The position numbers and the translations under genes are program-made. A model generated the notes under the pieces. That model saw only the letters and a list, made by a program, of their open reading frames with translations, was not told the origin of the DNA and did no database searches. From assembly GCF_040548875.1 (NCBI RefSeq), contig NZ_JBEPSJ010000004.1, positions 1-64,000 on the forward strand: 64,000 bases of DNA, given 5' to 3'. This DNA comes from Conyzicola nivalis_A. Its GTDB lineage: Bacteria > Actinomycetota > Actinomycetes > Actinomycetales > Microbacteriaceae. Position 1 is the first letter of the stretch, and each line of letters begins with the position of its first letter. This document shows positions 1 through 7,596 of this stretch, piece after piece.

Positions 1-152
1 GCCGGATCAGAAAAGTCGCACCACACCGCCGACTCTCACCCGCCTTCGTCGAAGCACTCGCCGACCAGAAACCCGACACCGAGAAACCCGAGACCGCCAC
101 CGACGACAGCTGGAACACCCCCGACAATCCCGGAGACGTGATGCCGTTCTGA
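1..152 (+). CDS. C-terminal fragment of an unidentified protein with an SSB-like acidic tail
   Basis: The frame is open from the window edge and stops at TGA 150-152, giving the last 49 codons of a protein. The visible part is basic at first and then turns acidic and proline-rich. It ends in DNPGDVMPF, which resembles the acidic tip of single-stranded DNA-binding proteins (consensus DDDIPF) that binds partner proteins. No folded domain is visible, so the SSB link rests on the tip alone. The first codons (AGA, AAA, CCA, TCA) are less GC-rich than the genes that follow, which may mean accessory DNA to the left. It converges on the MoaD-like gene. Confidence 0.4.
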   Translation, partial: RIRKVAPHRRLSPAFVEALADQKPDTEKPETATDDSWNTPDNPGDVMPF

Positions 153-223
153 CCTGCACCGGTCCAACCCGCAGCGCCGCTCTGCCCGACGTCGCAACCG
201 CGTCGTTCCGCCGTGCTGACCGG

Positions 224-583
224 TCAGCCGCCGGCGAAGGGAGGTAGCACGTCGACTCGCAGGCCGAGCGTGCGGGAATCGTCACGACTCACGACGCCGT
301 CGACGAGGAACGAACCGGAGGCGAGAACGCGTGCCATCGGGTCGCCGTACTTCGCGACGAGCTCGGCGCGCAGCGCACCCACCGTCGCCAGGGCCGGAAG
401 AGTCTCTTCGAGCCGGCCAGCGGCATCCGCCGCCGCCGCGAAGTAGCGCACCGTCACGCTCGCCCCGACGACGACTGCGCCTGCCTCGGCGCCCGCATCA
501 GCGCCGGCCCCCACATCAGCGCCGGCCCCCGCATCAGCGCCGGCAACCGCGGTCGGTGAGGCGTACCCGGAAACGTCAGCCAC
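224..583 (-). CDS. moaD: MoaD/ThiS-family sulfur carrier (molybdopterin synthase small subunit)
   Basis: About 75 C-terminal residues form a ubiquitin-like MoaD fold, starting at VTVRYFAAAADAAG and ending in the essential diglycine (LPPFAGG). In molybdenum cofactor synthesis this tail is thiocarboxylated and donates sulfur to precursor Z. The chosen GTG start at 583 overlaps the moaA stop by 8 bases, a tight translational coupling. The 119-residue product is longer than the usual 80-90 because an Ala/Gly/Asp-rich stretch of about 40 residues, encoded by 18-base repeats, precedes the fold. A start further upstream lies inside moaA and is unlikely. It is probably transcribed with moaA and serves the molybdoenzyme encoded divergently. 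Confidence 0.8.
   Translation of the reverse strand: MADVSGYASPTAVAGADAGAGADVGAGADAGAEAGAVVVGASVTVRYFAAAADAAGRLEETLPALATVGALRAELVAKYGDPMARVLASGSFLVDGVVSRDDSRTLGLRVDVLPPFAGG
496..549. repeat. Three 18-bp tandem repeats in the moaD linker
   Basis: Units at 496-513, 514-531 and 532-549 share the core catcagcgccggc with few changes. They encode the Ala/Gly/Asp-rich linker in front of the MoaD fold. The unit length is a multiple of three, so copy-number change would keep the frame. Confidence 0.85.
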
Positions 584-1643
584 CGATCGCTCCCATACTG
601 CGGACGGGGCGCACGAAGTCGGCGCGCTCCATGCCGTGACCGGCCTGCTTGCCCCACATGGCCGCACGCCACCAGTCGGCGATGAGCTCGTCGCTCGCGC
701 CGTCGCGCATGAGTCCGCGCAGGTCGGTCTCGTCGTCTCCGAAGAGGCACGAGCGCACGGTCCCCTCGGCGGTGAGCCGGGTGCGGTCGCAGGCAGAGCA
801 GAAAGAACGCGTGACCGAGGCGATGATGCCGACTGTGGCGGGACCGCCGTCGACGATCCACTCCTCGGCGGGCGCCGAAGGGTCTTCGCGATGCGGCTGG
901 GTGAGAGTGAACCGCTCGCCGAGCACGTCGAGCAGCTCGGCGGCGTCGATCATGTTGTCGCGCGCCCATGCCTCGTCGGCGTCGAGGGGCATCTGCTCGA
1001 TGAAGCGCAGCCGCACGCCGTGGGCGATCGACCATTCGAGCAGGTCGATGGCGCCATTCAGCGTGTCACGCATCAGCACGGCGTTGATCTTGAGCGGTGT
1101 GAGACCGGCGGCCTGCGCCCCGGCGATGCCGGCGAAGACGGCGGGCAGCCGGTCGCGCCGGGTGAGCCGCGCGAAGTGATCGCGGTCGACGGTGTCGAGC
1201 GAGATGTTCACCCGGGTGAGTCCGGCGGCGACGAGCGCGTCGACTCGCTTGTCGAGACCGATGCCGTTGGTCGTCATCGAGATCGAGGCGCCCTGGGCGA
1301 CGGATGAACTGAGCCGGATGATCTCCTCGAGGTCGTTTCGCATGAGCGGTTCGCCGCCCGTGAAACGGATGTCGCGCACCCCGAGGTCGCGCACGGCGAT
1401 TCCGACGAGCCGGCCGATCTCGGCCGCGGTGAGCAGGTCGTTGCGTGCGATCGCGGGGAGCCCGGCCTCCGGCATGCAGTAGGTGCAGCGCAGCGAGCAC
1501 TTCTCCGTGATGGACACGCGCAGGTCGCGCGCCTCGCGTCCGAACTGGTCGACCAGCCCCGCGACATCCGGTCGTCCGTGGGTCGAGGGCATCCGGGCCG
1601 GGTCGCGCCGGATCATCGGTATTCCGAGTCCGAGGCGTGTCAT
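576..1643 (-). CDS. moaA: GTP 3',8-cyclase MoaA (radical SAM)
   Basis: MoaA makes the first intermediate of molybdenum cofactor from GTP. The 355-residue product has the usual length. The N-terminal radical-SAM cluster motif CxxxCxxC is seen in KCSLRCTYCMPE (around residue 50), followed by the SAM-binding FTGGEPLMR. The C-terminal substrate-side cluster has cysteines in SFCSACDRTRLT and RSCLFG. The chain ends in Gly-Gly, as MoaA should, because the tail takes part in the reaction. The ATG at 1643 sits 6 bases after a TAGGGT hexamer, so the mRNA may be leaderless. moaD follows with an 8-base overlap. Confidence 0.95.
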   Translation of the reverse strand: MTRLGLGIPMIRRDPARMPSTHGRPDVAGLVDQFGREARDLRVSITEKCSLRCTYCMPEAGLPAIARNDLLTAAEIGRLVGIAVRDLGVRDIRFTGGEPLMRNDLEEIIRLSSSVAQGASISMTTNGIGLDKRVDALVAAGLTRVNISLDTVDRDHFARLTRRDRLPAVFAGIAGAQAAGLTPLKINAVLMRDTLNGAIDLLEWSIAHGVRLRFIEQMPLDADEAWARDNMIDAAELLDVLGERFTLTQPHREDPSAPAEEWIVDGGPATVGIIASVTRSFCSACDRTRLTAEGTVRSCLFGDDETDLRGLMRDGASDELIADWWRAAMWGKQAGHGMERADFVRPVRSMGAIGG

Positions 1644-1649
1644 GTAGCA

Positions 1650-1655
1650 ACCCTA
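1650..1655 (-). promoter_or_regulatory. moaA: -10 hexamer of a probable leaderless moaA promoter
   Basis: On the minus strand TAGGGT (TAnnnT) is followed by exactly six bases and then the moaA ATG. This places the predicted transcription start at or next to the start codon. No Shine-Dalgarno sequence is present. Confidence 0.5.
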
Positions 1656-1782
1656 GTTCGTGACCGGCGAGAAGGTGAGCCGCGCGGTCAACACACCGCC
1701 GCCACGAACACCGTCACGGCATGGAGCTACGCGATTCGGCGGGGTGATCGCTAGGCTGGGTTTCTAACCGAAGGGTAGTGAC

Positions 1783-2376
1783 ATGGGCATCATCTCTCGT
1801 GGTTTCTCCGGGCGGTCTCGTGAACAAAATCCCGAGCTTCCCCCCGGGCAGTTCCTGACCGAGGACTTTCCCGTTCTGTCTGCCGGGCCCACCCCGCGCA
1901 TCGACACCGACGAGTGGGAATTCACCATCAGCACCGAAGACGGCACCGTGCATCGCTGGAGCTGGGCCGACCTGATGGCCCTCCCGGTCGAAGACGTCGC
2001 CACCGACATCCACTGCGTCACCCGCTGGTCGAAGCTCGGCACCTCGTGGCGAGGAGTGTCGCTCGACACCCTGTTCGCCGGCATCGACACCAAGTACGGC
2101 TACACCATGGCGCACTCGTACGGCGGCTACACGACCAACGTCCCCCTCGCCGACCTCCTCGGAGGCAAGGCGTGGATCGCGTTCGAGTTCGACGGCCAAC
2201 CGCTCGACCCCGAGCACGGCGGCCCCGCCCGACTGCTGATTCCGCACCTCTACTTCTGGAAGAGCGCGAAATGGGTGCGCGGCATCCAGATGCACAAGGG
2301 CGACGACCCCGGCTTCTGGGAGCAGAACGGCTACAACATCTACGGAGACCCCTGGCTCGAACAGCGGTATTCGTGA
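1783..2376 (+). CDS. Soluble sulfite-oxidase-like molybdopterin enzyme
   Basis: The 197-residue product is a compact sulfite-oxidase-fold Mo-cofactor protein of the YuiH type, without the dimerisation and haem domains of true sulfite oxidase. The metal-ligating cysteine lies in DIHCVTRWSK (about residue 76), and HSYGGYTTN and LLIPHLYFWKSAKW are typical cofactor-pocket segments. No signal peptide is visible, so it should be cytosolic. GAAGGG lies just upstream of the ATG. It overlaps the flavin reductase by 4 bases, which suggests that electrons come from NAD(P)H and that the physiological reaction is a reduction. The substrate is unknown. The cofactor genes moaA/moaD lie next to it, divergently. 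Confidence 0.85.
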   Translation: MGIISRGFSGRSREQNPELPPGQFLTEDFPVLSAGPTPRIDTDEWEFTISTEDGTVHRWSWADLMALPVEDVATDIHCVTRWSKLGTSWRGVSLDTLFAGIDTKYGYTMAHSYGGYTTNVPLADLLGGKAWIAFEFDGQPLDPEHGGPARLLIPHLYFWKSAKWVRGIQMHKGDDPGFWEQNGYNIYGDPWLEQRYS

Positions 2377-3107
2377 CCGCTCTCGCTCCGACAAGCGTGT
2401 GGAAGGTAGGCGTCGTGGCATCCGTGCACACCGAGACCCCGACCGGTCGCAGCATCATGATCGACGTTCCGGGATGGGGCGGCAACCTCGCGGGCCAGCA
2501 CCTCGACCTGCGCCTGACCGCACCCGACGGCTATCAGGCCGTGCGCTCGTACTCCATCGCGTCCGCGTCATCCGGCGACCGTGTGGAGCTCGCCGTCGAC
2601 CGCCTGCCCGACGGAGAAGTGTCGCCGTACCTGGTCGACGAGCTGCAGCCGGGCGACGAGATCGAACTGCGCGGCCCCCTCGGCGGCTGGTTCGTGTGGC
2701 GTCCGGAGCTGACCGAGCCGGTGCAGCTCATCGGGGGCGGCTCCGGCATCGTGCCGCTCATGGCGATGGTGCGCGCTCATGCGGCGTCCGGGAGCACCGC
2801 GAGATTCCGGCTGCTCTACTCGGTGCGCACACCCGAAGACGTGTTCTTCAAGGACGAGCTGATGGCGTTCGCGTCCAGCGAGATCGAGATCACCTGGGTC
2901 TACACGCGCGCTACCCCTGCCGGGTGGGCGACCCCCGCCGGTCGCGTGAGCCGCGACATCCTCACCTCGTCCACCATCCCGGCGAACGAGAACCCCGCGG
3001 TCTTCGTCTGCGGCCCGACCGGGTTCGTCGAGACCGTGGCCGACCTGCTCGTCGAGCTCGGCCACCCCGCGGCATCCGTGAAGACAGAGCGGTTTGGAGG
3101 CAAGTAG
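2373..3107 (+). CDS. FAD/NAD(P)-binding oxidoreductase (ferredoxin reductase type)
   Basis: A 244-residue flavin reductase of the ferredoxin-NADP+ reductase fold. The FAD-binding motif RSYSIAS is near residue 56, the nucleotide-binding GGGSGIVPLM is near residue 124, and the C-terminal CGPTGFVE is also present. There is no 2Fe-2S domain. The GTG start at 2373 lies in GTGA, overlapping the stop of the molybdoenzyme, so the two are translationally coupled and probably form an electron-transfer pair. A longer reading upstream would overlay the molybdoenzyme and is rejected. The direct partner is inferred from position. Confidence 0.85.
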   Translation: MTALAPTSVWKVGVVASVHTETPTGRSIMIDVPGWGGNLAGQHLDLRLTAPDGYQAVRSYSIASASSGDRVELAVDRLPDGEVSPYLVDELQPGDEIELRGPLGGWFVWRPELTEPVQLIGGGSGIVPLMAMVRAHAASGSTARFRLLYSVRTPEDVFFKDELMAFASSEIEITWVYTRATPAGWATPAGRVSRDILTSSTIPANENPAVFVCGPTGFVETVADLLVELGHPAASVKTERFGGK

Positions 3108-3108
3108 C

Positions 3109-3363
3109 GTGAACCACGTCGACGGAAACGTGCTCGCCGGTCCGCTGTCCGAGCTGTTCAGCGTCGACATGACGCTGGCCACAGGTCGATGCGTCGGATG
3201 CGGAGACGAGTCTGTGCTCGCCCGCGCGATGGTCTACGAGTCGGGAACCGACCTGGTCGTGCGATGCAGCCACTGCGACGACGTGATGATGACGCTCGTG
3301 CACACCCCGGGCGACCTGCGCATCGAACTGCGGGGAATCGGCATGATCAAGGTCCCGCTGTGA
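3109..3363 (+). CDS. DUF6510-family protein with two CxxC knuckles
   Basis: An 84-residue cytosolic protein with CVGC and CSHC pairs about 26 residues apart, the layout of a small zinc ribbon or iron-sulfur knuckle. I recognise it as DUF6510, which I recall next to sulfite-oxidase-like enzymes and their flavin reductases in actinobacteria. The GTG start is one base after the reductase stop, with GGAGGC upstream. It could be an electron-transfer or assembly partner of the molybdoenzyme. No function is established. Confidence 0.75.
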   Translation: MNHVDGNVLAGPLSELFSVDMTLATGRCVGCGDESVLARAMVYESGTDLVVRCSHCDDVMMTLVHTPGDLRIELRGIGMIKVPL

Positions 3364-3383
3364 CCGAGCGTCTACCCCCAGTT

Positions 3384-3399
3384 CACGGGAATACCCGTG
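3384..3399 (+). terminator. Small stem-loop after the molybdoenzyme operon
   Basis: The perfect 6-bp stem cacggg/cccgtg with a 4-base loop lies 20 bases after the DUF6510 stop. No T-run follows, so it is only a weak terminator candidate. A second hairpin (aggcac/gtgcct, 3427-3443) stands before the next gene. Confidence 0.3.
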
Positions 3400-3461
3400 C
3401 GGAGCGCCGCGCCCTACGGTTGCAGCAGGCACGGGGGGTGCCTGACGCTCCAGGGGGAACA

Positions 3462-3656
3462 ATGCACGAGACGACAGCGGTCGGGCAGGAATCCGGGTCA
3501 GCGGACGCACGGATCTGGTTTCTCCCGTCCGGTGTCGCTCGCGGCGAGCGCAACGCACACCGCTTTCGCGGCTGGGCGATCGCGATCAGCGTCGCGGTAG
3601 TCCTGTGGGGCATCATCGGCGTAGTCATCGCCTCGCTCGTCTCCTGGGTCAGCTAG
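3462..3656 (+). CDS. Small single-pass membrane protein, unknown function
   Basis: A 64-residue protein with a soluble N-terminal half and one hydrophobic helix of about 22 residues near the C-terminus (AIAISVAVVLWGIIGVVIAS). The ATG at 3462 has a fitting ribosome-binding site (AGGGGGAAC) directly upstream. The longer open frame before it lacks one. There are no recognisable motifs. It stands alone between the molybdoenzyme operon and the ABC exporter. Confidence 0.65.
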   Translation: MHETTAVGQESGSADARIWFLPSGVARGERNAHRFRGWAIAISVAVVLWGIIGVVIASLVSWVS

Positions 3657-3762
3657 AGCCATACCGGTCGCCTGACGCACACGGCCCGTCGGCACCGTGG
3701 TACCACTCGACGGGTACCCGGGTCGATACCCCGCCGCCATCGGCTTTTCTAATGTCGAAGGC

Positions 3763-4683
3763 ATGATCCAAGTTGAGCAACTCACCAAGTCGTACGGCGG
3801 CAAGACCGTGGTCGACGATGTCACCTTCCGGGTAGAGCCGGGCAGCGTCACCGGCTTCCTGGGCCCGAACGGGGCCGGCAAGACCACGACCATGCGCATG
3901 CTGCTCGGTCTCGAGCGTCCCGACTCCGGCCGTGCGCTCATCGGCGGCAGACGCTACGCGGAGCACCGGGCTCCGATTCGCGAGGTGGGTGTGCTGCTCG
4001 ACGCGCGAGCGGCGCACCCCAATCGCAGCGCCCGCGACCACCTGCGCATCATCGCCCGAACGCACGGCATCTCCAACCGCCGCGTCGACGAGATGATCGG
4101 ACTCGCCGGCCTCGAAAGCGTGGCGAAGAAGCGGGCAGGCACTTTCTCGCTGGGAATGGGGCAGAGGCTGGGTATCGCGGTTGCCCTGCTCGGCGACCCG
4201 CGTGCGCTCATCTTCGACGAGCCGGTCAACGGCCTCGACCCCGAGGGCGTCAGCTGGATCAGGTCGCTCACCAGATCTCTCGCTGCCGAGGGGCGCGCGG
4301 TGCTGATCTCCAGCCATCTCATGGCGGAGATGGCGCTGACCGCCGACCGGGTCATCGTGCTCGGCCGCGGCGCCATCCTCGCAGACGAGAGCATGGCCGA
4401 CGTCGTCTCCGGCGCCGGCCGCGTTCGCGCACGCACCACGAGGGCCGTCGAGCTCGCAGACCTGGTACGCCGCGCGGGCGCCGAGGTGCTCCAACTCGAC
4501 GCCTCCACGCTCGAGATCACCGGACTGACCGCAGAGACCATCGCAGAGACCGCCCGCACCAACAACATCCTGCTCATCGAGCTCGCCACCGTGCAGGTCT
4601 CGCTCGAAGACGCGTTCTTCGAACTGACCCATGGCTCCGTGGAGTTCCGACAGACAACGACGACCAGCGAGGACCCCCAATGA
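3763..4683 (+). CDS. ABC transporter ATP-binding protein
   Basis: A 306-residue ATPase of the ABC-2 exporter type. Walker A GPNGAGKTTT is near residue 40, the degenerate signature FSLGMGQRLGIA is near 130, and Walker B ALIFDEPVNGLDPEG is near 155, followed by the H-loop SSHLMAEM. The C-terminal 80 residues form the usual accessory domain. I start it at ATG 3763 (MIQVEQL) because the family begins there; the frame upstream has no homology. It overlaps the permease by 4 bases (ATGA). The adjoining histidine kinase and response regulator suggest a drug- or peptide-responsive exporter. Confidence 0.9.
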   Translation: MIQVEQLTKSYGGKTVVDDVTFRVEPGSVTGFLGPNGAGKTTTMRMLLGLERPDSGRALIGGRRYAEHRAPIREVGVLLDARAAHPNRSARDHLRIIARTHGISNRRVDEMIGLAGLESVAKKRAGTFSLGMGQRLGIAVALLGDPRALIFDEPVNGLDPEGVSWIRSLTRSLAAEGRAVLISSHLMAEMALTADRVIVLGRGAILADESMADVVSGAGRVRARTTRAVELADLVRRAGAEVLQLDASTLEITGLTAETIAETARTNNILLIELATVQVSLEDAFFELTHGSVEFRQTTTTSEDPQ

Positions 4684-5480
4684 GCACCGCGACCTTCACC
4701 ACCGACACCCGCATCCGCTTCGGCGGAGTGCTCGCCTCCGAGTTCACCAAGCTGGTCACCCTGCGGTCCATCTGGATCGTCGCCGTCGCCATGCTGGCCG
4801 CGGCGGGGTTGGTCGCGGTGGCCGAGGCGCAGAACAGCACCGCGCCGGGAGTCGATCCGGTCAGCGGTGTCGAAACGATGCTCTCGGTCTTCTGGATAGT
4901 CCGCACCGGAACGCAGCTGTTCGTCGCCGCGTTGGCCGTGATACTGGTCACGCACGAGTTCTCCAGCGGCACGATTCAGACCACGGTCATCAGCGTCCCC
5001 CGTCGCCTGCCGGTGCTCGCGGCGAAGGCGGTCGTCGTCGCGGTCGTGACGACGCTGCTCTCGCTCCTGTCGTCGCTCGTGCAGTACGCGGCAGCCATGC
5101 CGCTGCTCGATCCGGTGGGCCGGGGAGCCTCGATCGCCGACCCCGTCATCGTCACGGCCGCGCTGGCAGACTCCCTGTACCTCGTCGTCGTCGCCGTATT
5201 CGCTCTGATGCTCGCCACGATTGTGCGCAACGCGGCAGTGGCGATCACCATCGTGATCGCCATCCTCTTCGGCGTGATCCTCGCGGCTCCGGCTCTACCG
5301 ATGATCGCGGATGTGCCCGGCGAGTACTTCTTTCTGTCCTACGCTGCAGATATGACAACCTCGGCGCTCTACAACCCGGCCGCCGCCGCCGACCTAGGGC
5401 GCAACCTGGCGGTCACACTCGCCTGGCTGGTTCTCCCCGGCGCGGCCGCTTCGGTGCTCTTCGCTCGGAGGAGCGTCTGA
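4680..5480 (+). CDS. ABC-2 type permease
   Basis: A 266-residue membrane protein with about six hydrophobic segments, including one in THEFSSGTIQTT and the following helices. This is the standard layout of an ABC-2 permease partnered with the ATPase just upstream (ATGA overlap). The N-terminal cytosolic motif LASEFTKLVTLRS is common in these permeases. The substrate is not predictable. The histidine kinase begins about 35 bases after its stop. Confidence 0.85.
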   Translation: MSTATFTTDTRIRFGGVLASEFTKLVTLRSIWIVAVAMLAAAGLVAVAEAQNSTAPGVDPVSGVETMLSVFWIVRTGTQLFVAALAVILVTHEFSSGTIQTTVISVPRRLPVLAAKAVVVAVVTTLLSLLSSLVQYAAAMPLLDPVGRGASIADPVIVTAALADSLYLVVVAVFALMLATIVRNAAVAITIVIAILFGVILAAPALPMIADVPGEYFFLSYAADMTTSALYNPAAAADLGRNLAVTLAWLVLPGAAASVLFARRSV

Positions 5481-5515
5481 ACCGTGCCGGGGCGTCAGGC
5501 ACAGGGCAGCGCCCG

Positions 5516-6682
5516 GTGCTCTCCTCCGACTCCCCACTACCGCGTCCCGGCAGGCTGGCGGGAATTCTCGAGCGGTCGCCGAGAACGACCGACACGCTCG
5601 TGGCAGCCTCCGCCCTCGTCATCGCCTACCTTGTAGAGACGGCGCCGTACCACCAGATCGACGTGCGACTGTTCATCTTCGCCTTCGTCGCGTGCGCTGC
5701 TCTGCCGTTCCGCCGCTCCCGCCCCGTCGCAACGCTGTGCGTCGTGCTGGTCGCGACGTGCGCCCTGGTGGTCGTGGACCGGTACCCGACGTGGATATGC
5801 CTCGGAATCGCGGTCTACTCCCTCGCCGTCTTCCGCTCTGCCCGTTCGGCCGCCGCCGTCGCCGCTATCTCTATCGCCGTCGTCGTGGCGGCCGAGATCG
5901 CCTCTGCCCGCGACAGCGACATCGCGATGACGTTGACGGCGGCGACCGTCACGGCGACCGTCACGATCGCGCTGCTCCTCGGCATCATCCGAGGCAGCAG
6001 GATTCGTTACGTCGCCGCCGTCGTCGATCGGTCGGCCCAACGCGAACAGCTCGCGGTGATCGGCGAACGCAACCGAATCGCCCGCGAGATGCACGACGTC
6101 GTCGCCCACGGTCTCTCGGTGATGGTCCGGCTCTCCGACGGAGCGGACGCGGTCGCCGATGCCGATCCGGAGCGGTCTCGTGAGGCCGTACGTCAGATCG
6201 GGGCTACGGGTCGCGCCTGCCTCGCCGACATGAGACGGCTGCTCGGCGTTCTCGACGACGGTGTGGAGGCCAGCCGGGCCCCGCAGCCCACGTTGGGCGA
6301 GCTCGAGCCCCTGCTCGAGACCTACCGCGCGACGGGCATGCCGGTCACCCTGCGGGAACGAGGCATCCGCCCCACCGACCCCGCCGTGCAGCTGGTCGTC
6401 TATCGCGCCGTGCAGGAGTCGCTCACCAACGCGCTGCGGTACGCGGTCGGCGCTCGGCACGTGCTCGTCTCGCTGCGCTTCGACGACGAGGAGATCGAGG
6501 TGGATGTCACGGACGACGGCAACTCGGACGTGCCCACGACGACGGTCGGGACCGGCCACGGGCTGCTCGGACTGCGTGAGCGCGCCGCTCTCTACGGAGG
6601 ACGAGTCGACGCCGGCCCGCTCGAAGGCTCGGGCTGGCGCACCCGGATGACCATCCCACGACCAGAGGACGACCGTTCATGA
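5516..6682 (+). CDS. Sensor histidine kinase (HisKA_3, NarL/DesK type)
   Basis: A 388-residue kinase with four to five membrane helices in the first 160 residues and no large extracellular sensor loop, like kinases that sense at the membrane interface. The phosphoacceptor lies in REMHDVVAHGLSVM (His193). The ATPase domain shows an N-box with VQESLTNALRYA, then DVTDDGNS and the G-box TGHGLLGLRERAALYGG. The GTG at 5516 (AGGGCAG upstream) is the first good in-frame start after the permease stop. It is followed with a 4-base overlap by its response regulator and probably controls the ABC exporter upstream. Confidence 0.88.
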   Translation: MLSSDSPLPRPGRLAGILERSPRTTDTLVAASALVIAYLVETAPYHQIDVRLFIFAFVACAALPFRRSRPVATLCVVLVATCALVVVDRYPTWICLGIAVYSLAVFRSARSAAAVAAISIAVVVAAEIASARDSDIAMTLTAATVTATVTIALLLGIIRGSRIRYVAAVVDRSAQREQLAVIGERNRIAREMHDVVAHGLSVMVRLSDGADAVADADPERSREAVRQIGATGRACLADMRRLLGVLDDGVEASRAPQPTLGELEPLLETYRATGMPVTLRERGIRPTDPAVQLVVYRAVQESLTNALRYAVGARHVLVSLRFDDEEIEVDVTDDGNSDVPTTTVGTGHGLLGLRERAALYGGRVDAGPLEGSGWRTRMTIPRPEDDRS

Positions 6683-7329
6683 GCGACATCACGATTCTCC
6701 TCGTCGACGACCAGGCCCTCATGCGGATGGGCATGTCGATGGTGCTCGGCCAGGCCGACGGCATGCGCGTCGTCGGCGAGGCGGCCAGCGGCGAGAGCGC
6801 GATCGAGCGAGTGCGGGCACTGAAGCCCGACGTCGTCCTGATGGACGTGCGGATGCCCGGAATGGACGGGATCGAGGCCACACGGGTGATCGCGCGCGAC
6901 CATCCCGCGAGCTCGGTCATCATCCTCACCACATTCGACCTCGACGAGTACGCGCTCGGCGGGCTCAACGCGGGGGCGAGCGGCTTCCTGATCAAGGACA
7001 CACCAGCCGCGGAGCTCGTGCAGGCGGTGCGGACCGTGGCCGACGGCGATGCCATCGTCTCGCCGCGCATCACCCGGCGGCTGCTCGAGATACACCGCTC
7101 CGCCATGGCCCCGACTGACGCAGACTCGAACGCCCACGCGTCGCTCACCGACCGCGAGCGCGACGTGCTGCTCGGTATCGCCCGCGGACTCTCCAATACC
7201 GAGATCGCGGCGGAACTGTTTCTGTCGGAGTCGACGGTGAAGACCTACGTGGGCCGTGTCCTGGCGAAGCTGGGCGTGCGCGACCGGGTGCACGCTGTCA
7301 TCCACGCCTACCAGAGCGGTCTGGTCTGA
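6679..7329 (+). CDS. LuxR/NarL-type response regulator
   Basis: A 216-residue two-domain regulator. The receiver domain carries the acidic pair DD in LLVDDQALMR, the phosphorylation site Asp56 in VLMDVRMPGMDG and the conserved Lys in FLIKDTP. The C-terminal LuxR HTH runs from LTDRERDVLLGIARG to the recognition helix STVKTYVGRVLAKLG. It overlaps the histidine kinase stop by 4 bases (ATGA), so the pair is one two-component system. It is convergent with ilvC, and a strong hairpin lies between them. Confidence 0.92.
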   Translation: MSDITILLVDDQALMRMGMSMVLGQADGMRVVGEAASGESAIERVRALKPDVVLMDVRMPGMDGIEATRVIARDHPASSVIILTTFDLDEYALGGLNAGASGFLIKDTPAAELVQAVRTVADGDAIVSPRITRRLLEIHRSAMAPTDADSNAHASLTDRERDVLLGIARGLSNTEIAAELFLSESTVKTYVGRVLAKLGVRDRVHAVIHAYQSGLV

Positions 7330-7405
7330 TCGCCACCGGCGAGCGGTCGAGCTTCAGCCTCGTCCCATGCCGACGGGGGCGCGGGCCTCTCTGACACGCG
7401 AAAAC

Positions 7406-7442
7406 GCCCGCCCTCCCCGACTCGTGGTCGGGAAGGGCGGGC
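7406..7442 (-). terminator. Strong intrinsic terminator between ilvC and the response regulator
   Basis: 16-base arms 7406-7421 and 7427-7442 pair with one mismatch around a 5-base loop. Read on the minus strand a TTTT run follows (aaaa 7401-7404 on plus), so it is a canonical terminator for the ilvC transcript. It can also serve the response-regulator transcript as a hairpin without a T-run. Confidence 0.85.
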
Positions 7443-7462
7443 GTCGGTCGTGCTCGGCTGGC

Positions 7463-7498
7463 GAGCCGCGAGCTTAGCGAGCGGCGGAGCCGTCGGTG
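7463..7498. repeat. Direct repeat copy 1 of the ilvC 3' end
   Basis: These 36 bases are identical to 7561-7596, which spans the last codons and stop of ilvC. This downstream copy contains the same DGSAAR-stop coding string. The 62 bases between the copies are GC-rich and partly repetitive. Confidence 0.85.
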
Positions 7499-7560
7499 CG
7501 CCGGAGCGAAGCGCAGACGCTGACAAGCACAGCGTCGGCTTGCCGACTGCACCGGCGGCG

Positions 7561-7596
7561 GAGCCGCGAGCTTAGCGAGCGGCGGAGCCGTCGGTG
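7561..7596. repeat. Direct repeat copy 2, overlapping the ilvC stop codon
   Basis: Identical over 36 bases to 7463-7498. On the minus strand it encodes the final residues DGSAAR and the TAA stop of ilvC. Loss of the ilvC stop would let the frame run on to the second copy with its own stop. Confidence 0.85.

Noticed and set aside
216..227. 12-bp palindrome ctgaccggtcag at the end of moaD
   Set aside because: It overlaps the stop codon of convergent genes, has no promoter context and is short enough for chance in GC-rich DNA.
1914..2372. N-terminal extension of the flavin reductase
   Set aside because: The extension is a wrong-frame reading of the molybdoenzyme. The GTG at 2373 starts the real fold.
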